A stretch of DNA of 26,137 bases. Source: a virus. The position numbers and the translations under genes are program-made. Under the pieces are notes generated by a model. The model searched no databases. It was not told the origin of the DNA and saw nothing but the letters and a program-made list of their open reading frames with translations. The stretch lies in the IMG/VR virus record IMGVR_UViG_3300031951_001063, positions 1 to 26,137 of that record. One strand, written 5' to 3'. Below, in pieces: positions 24,328 through 26,137 of this stretch; the first letter of the stretch is position 1, and the number at the start of each line of letters is the position of its first letter.

Positions 24328-24357
24328 TTGACCGATCGACCCCCTACCCTCTACAAT
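24328..24357 (+). promoter_or_regulatory. class B promoter in hairpin, TTGACC -18- TACAAT
   Basis: TTGACC (24328-24333) lies in a hairpin made by GGGGGGTTG (24322-24330) and CGACCCCC (24337-24344). TACAAT 24352-24357, then ACTCTCAGTTCA. Drives 24383. Confidence 0.65.
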
Positions 24358-24382
24358 ACTCTCAGTTCACACCTCCGAACCG

Positions 24383-24580
24383 ATGGCACTCTACAACATC
24401 GCAACCGACCTCCAGACCCGCCAGACCGTATGGGTCATGACCAACGTAGAAGGCGGTCGCCCTCAGTTAAACTCTCACCGTGAGGGTAACGCTGGGCGCT
24501 CGCTTGCTGCCTCTGGTATTGACGGTCTGCCCGCTTGGGAACTGGCAGCGATGCACCATGCCTACCGTGGACGGGGTTGA
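24383..24580 (+). CDS. hypothetical protein, last of GC-rich island
   Basis: 65 residues, MALYNIATDLQTRQTVWVMT then EGGRPQLNSHREGNAGRSLA and AASGIDGLPAWELAAMHHAYRG in the second half. Beta start, helical end. It uses the same promoter/leader type and ends at the structured GC-rich spacer. Confidence 0.77.
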   Translation: MALYNIATDLQTRQTVWVMTNVEGGRPQLNSHREGNAGRSLAASGIDGLPAWELAAMHHAYRGRG

Positions 24581-24681
24581 CCCCCCATCCTAGCACACGG
24601 CGGGGCGCTTATGGGTTGGTGCGTGGCAGTCGCAGTGCCCCCGCCGCCCGCCCCGTGCGGTCGCGGCGCGTGATGGGGGGT
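24580..24681 (+). other. GC-rich structured spacer
   Basis: ACCCCCCATC (24580-24589) can pair with GATGGGGGGT (24672-24681), enclosing about 80 bases with further GC arms such as CGGGGCG and CGCCCCG. No reading frame is convincing. It lies at the switch from GC-rich to AT-rich DNA and may be a terminator, a stable small RNA or a boundary element. Confidence 0.45.
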
Positions 24682-24833
24682 TGTTATAAAAACGCACCAC
24701 TACCCTAGGCTATAAAGTGTTACGGAAGCGATCTAAATATCAGACTCAATAAACATTCAAAATCAAAAAATTTTTCGCCAATAAAAAGTTCTCATAAGGT
24801 TGATATATAAAAAAATAAAAAAATATCAAACGA
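24682..24833. other. AT-rich spacer
   Basis: About 150 bases without a gene. TTATAAAAA at 24684 and GCTATAAAG at 24709 are -10-like; CTAAATA at 24734 resembles a T4-late box but is 100 bases from the next ATG. Ends in A/T runs between GATAT and ATATC just before 24834. Confidence 0.4.
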
Positions 24834-25004
24834 ATGAGAAAAAAATCCGGAGAAGAAAAACGCCCCGTAGAGGTTGATCCAATTACTGGTGAGTATTCGA
24901 TTAAACTGCCAGAGTGGATGGTTAACGAACTTTCGTGGTATGAAGATACTGAGATTACGTTTACCTTAGAGGGTAGTGAACTTATACTTTCAGAATCAGA
25001 ATGA
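24834..25004 (+). CDS. AbrB/SpoVT-like swapped-hairpin protein
   Basis: 56 residues. VDPITGEYSIKLPEWMVNEL then WYEDTEITFTLEGSELILSE has the order PxTGEYxIxLPxxLxxxLxWxExTE seen in AbrB/MazE-type DNA-binding hairpins. Basic start (RKKSGEEKR). I recall small proteins of this type in cyanophages. A dimeric DNA-binding regulator is likely; target unknown. It shares four bases with the next gene (ATGA). Confidence 0.8.
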   Translation: MRKKSGEEKRPVEVDPITGEYSIKLPEWMVNELSWYEDTEITFTLEGSELILSESE

Positions 25005-25159
25005 AAAAATATGATATCTATGTAAAAGATAGGTGTATCTTTCATTCAGTAACTGAAAGTGAATTCAAAACGACTTGGAATACTTTGAACATTATGGTTG
25101 GAATTATGAAGACTGAATATTGTTCAGAGGACCTCCATTATCAAGAAGTGGTTGATTGA
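25001..25159 (+). CDS. cyanophage small protein (YDIYVKDRCIFHSVTESEF)
   Basis: 52 residues. The beta start and SVTESEFKTTWNTLN helix share the layout of the gene at 25964 (YNILCKGRKIYQNLTEEEYF), so the two look like distant paralogs. Conserved in T4-like cyanophages as I recall; no function. Coupled by ATGA. Confidence 0.8.
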   Translation: MKKYDIYVKDRCIFHSVTESEFKTTWNTLNIMVGIMKTEYCSEDLHYQEVVD

Positions 25160-25184
25160 CAACCGCTACATAATACTGTATGAT
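25156..25184 (+). promoter_or_regulatory. consensus sigma-70 promoter
   Basis: TTGACA (25156-25161), 17-base spacer, TATGAT (25179-25184). The -35 overlaps the stop of the previous gene. Drives the glycosyltransferase at 25207, with the leader 22 bases long. Confidence 0.75.
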
Positions 25185-25206
25185 ATGATTGAAAATTAAT
25201 CAAGTT

Positions 25207-25962
25207 ATGACAAAAGGATTTACTGTAAAGGCAAAGAGTCCAGTAGTCGCAAAAGAACCTGAATGGGACTACGATAAGGCAAGGGAAATGGTACGTGGAA
25301 AGACAATTGTATTTTGTCTTCCTGGACGTGGTGTTTCCTATACATATCTGAAAAACTTTGTTCAACTTTGTTTTGATCTTGTACAAGCAGGTGCAAGTAT
25401 TCAGATTTCACAAGATTATAGTTCAATGGTGAACTTTGCACGTTGTAAGTGTCTGGGTGCAAATGTTCTGCGTGGTCCTGATCAGAAACCATGGGATGGT
25501 AAGTTGCAATATGATTGGCAACTGTGGATTGATAGTGATATCGTCTTTAACAGTGAAAAGTTCTGGCAACTTGTTCTAATGGAAAAGGATATTGCTGCTG
25601 GTTGGTATTGTACCGAAGATGGTATGACCACCTCAGTTGCACACTGGTTGGACGAAGATGATTTCAGAGGTAATGGTGGTGTCATGAATCACGAAACTCT
25701 GGAAAGCATTCAGAAGCGTCGTAAACCATTTACTGTTGATTACACTGGATTTGGTTGGGTTCTGATTAAGAACGGTGTATTCGAACACGAAGATATGAAG
25801 TATCCTTGGTTTGCACCGAAGATGCAAGTCTTTGAATCTGGTGAAGTTCAGGACATGTGTGGAGAGGATGTATCCTTCTGTTTGGATGCAAAAGAAGCAG
25901 GATTTGAAATCTGGTGTGATCCTCGCATTCGCGTCGGTCACGAAAAGTCAAGAATCATCTAA
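25207..25962 (+). CDS. GT-A-type glycosyltransferase-like protein
   Basis: 251 residues from ATG 25207 (a TTG at 25189 would add six). KTIVFCLPGRGVSYTYLKNF starts the first beta-alpha unit; YDWQLWIDSDIVFNSEKFW holds the DSD (D109, D111), the DxD metal/nucleotide-sugar site of GT-A folds. VDYTGFGWVLIKNGVF, CGEDVSFCLDAKEAGFEIWC and RVGHEKS are later conserved elements of a T4-like cyanophage glycosyltransferase I recall. Substrate could be virion or host surface sugar, or DNA; not decided by sequence. One base separates it from the next gene. Confidence 0.85.
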   Translation: MTKGFTVKAKSPVVAKEPEWDYDKAREMVRGKTIVFCLPGRGVSYTYLKNFVQLCFDLVQAGASIQISQDYSSMVNFARCKCLGANVLRGPDQKPWDGKLQYDWQLWIDSDIVFNSEKFWQLVLMEKDIAAGWYCTEDGMTTSVAHWLDEDDFRGNGGVMNHETLESIQKRRKPFTVDYTGFGWVLIKNGVFEHEDMKYPWFAPKMQVFESGEVQDMCGEDVSFCLDAKEAGFEIWCDPRIRVGHEKSRII

Positions 25963-25963
25963 A

Positions 25964-26128
25964 ATGGCACAAGAGCGGTATAATATTCTCTGTAAGGGAC
26001 GGAAAATATACCAAAACCTTACAGAGGAAGAATACTTCGATACTATGGAGGATCTGTCCCAACAGTTTTATGAGACAGGTTCTCCAAACCCAAGCGAACT
26101 TGAAACTGAAATTTATTTGGAGAATTAA
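25964..26128 (+). CDS. cyanophage small protein (LTEEEYFDTMEDLSQQFYETG)
   Basis: 54 residues, MAQERYNILCKGRKIYQNLT then EEEYFDTMEDLSQQFYETGS and a Pro/Glu tail. Well known to me as a conserved small protein of T4-like cyanophages. Its ATG lies one base after the glycosyltransferase stop; an in-frame longer reading from 25811 is inside that gene. Paralog-like to 25001. Confidence 0.88.
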   Translation: MAQERYNILCKGRKIYQNLTEEEYFDTMEDLSQQFYETGSPNPSELETEIYLEN

Positions 26129-26131
26129 ACA

Positions 26132-26137
26132 ATGGCA
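26132..26137 (+). CDS. start of next gene (partial)
   Basis: ATGGCA begins 3 bases after the previous stop; GGAG at 26119-26122 is a suitable ribosome binding site. Only two codons are in the window. Confidence 0.5.

Noticed and set aside
24684-24740. Promoters at TTATAAAAA, GCTATAAAG and CTAAATA
   Set aside because: They lie 95-150 bases from the next start with no -35 or cassette box, and such strings are expected in AT-rich DNA.

Overview
The window reads as part of a T4-like cyanophage (cyanomyovirus) genome. All 97 genes I call, including two cut by the window edges, lie on the + strand and are packed tightly; most are 40 to 120 codons. Many are joined by ATGA, TGATG or TAATG stop/start overlaps. 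Several proteins resemble families I know from marine and freshwater cyanomyoviruses: a CP12-like Calvin-cycle inhibitor (10230-10442), a GT-A-type glycosyltransferase (25207-25962), a nucleotidyltransferase/ligase-like protein with a KMDGSP motif (20490-21398), and many small acidic 'cyanophage hypothetical' proteins. I see no structural, polymerase, photosystem or tRNA genes. This is an accessory/early-type region. Family assignments come from memory of motifs, not from a search.

Layout. (1) 1-9906: a nearly unbroken AT-rich cistron array of about 39 small overlapping genes. It includes several zinc-ribbon proteins and a small family sharing a C-terminal WLPDE...GWNDC module. Only one internal promoter/terminator is visible (1927-1968). 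(2) 9907-10616: three short transcription units, including CP12, two of them with T4-late-like ATAAATA boxes. (3) 10633-17144: genes with envelope or membrane signatures (type IV prepilin-like leader, truncated HflC/SPFH-like protein, SprT-like zinc peptidase, RlpA-like barrel, a secreted protein, several one-helix peptides), then small cyanophage hypotheticals. (4) 17145-18234: the least coding stretch. It holds AT-rich DNA, tandem TTATAAGACC repeats, inverted repeats, a consensus sigma-70 promoter and a cluster of CTCGACGAG palindromes, and is a candidate replication origin or regulatory hub. (5) 18235-21398: more widely spaced genes, ending at a strong terminator after the ligase-like gene. 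(6) 21635-24580: a visibly GC-rich island of 13 very small genes, nearly all with their own promoter. (7) 24581-26137: a structured GC-rich spacer, then AT-rich cyanophage genes including an AbrB-like protein and the glycosyltransferase.

The most striking signal is a recurring intergenic cassette. After (or just inside) the end of one gene comes TGGCACA, usually followed by a short GC hairpin, then a -10 box (TATAAT/TATACT/CATACT) whose first base lies 35 to 38 bases from the T of TGGCACA, then a 22 to 30 base leader and the next ATG. I count 17 copies between 1.9 and 22.9 kb. There is no conserved -35 box, so TGGCACA may be the binding site of a phage-encoded or phage-recruited activator. 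In the GC-rich island the start of the transcript is also conserved (CTCAGTTCA), and the leaders lack a Shine-Dalgarno sequence. A second unusual element is a diverged 124-base duplication (18046 and 21447) that can fold into the same two-stem structure with one compensatory base-pair change.
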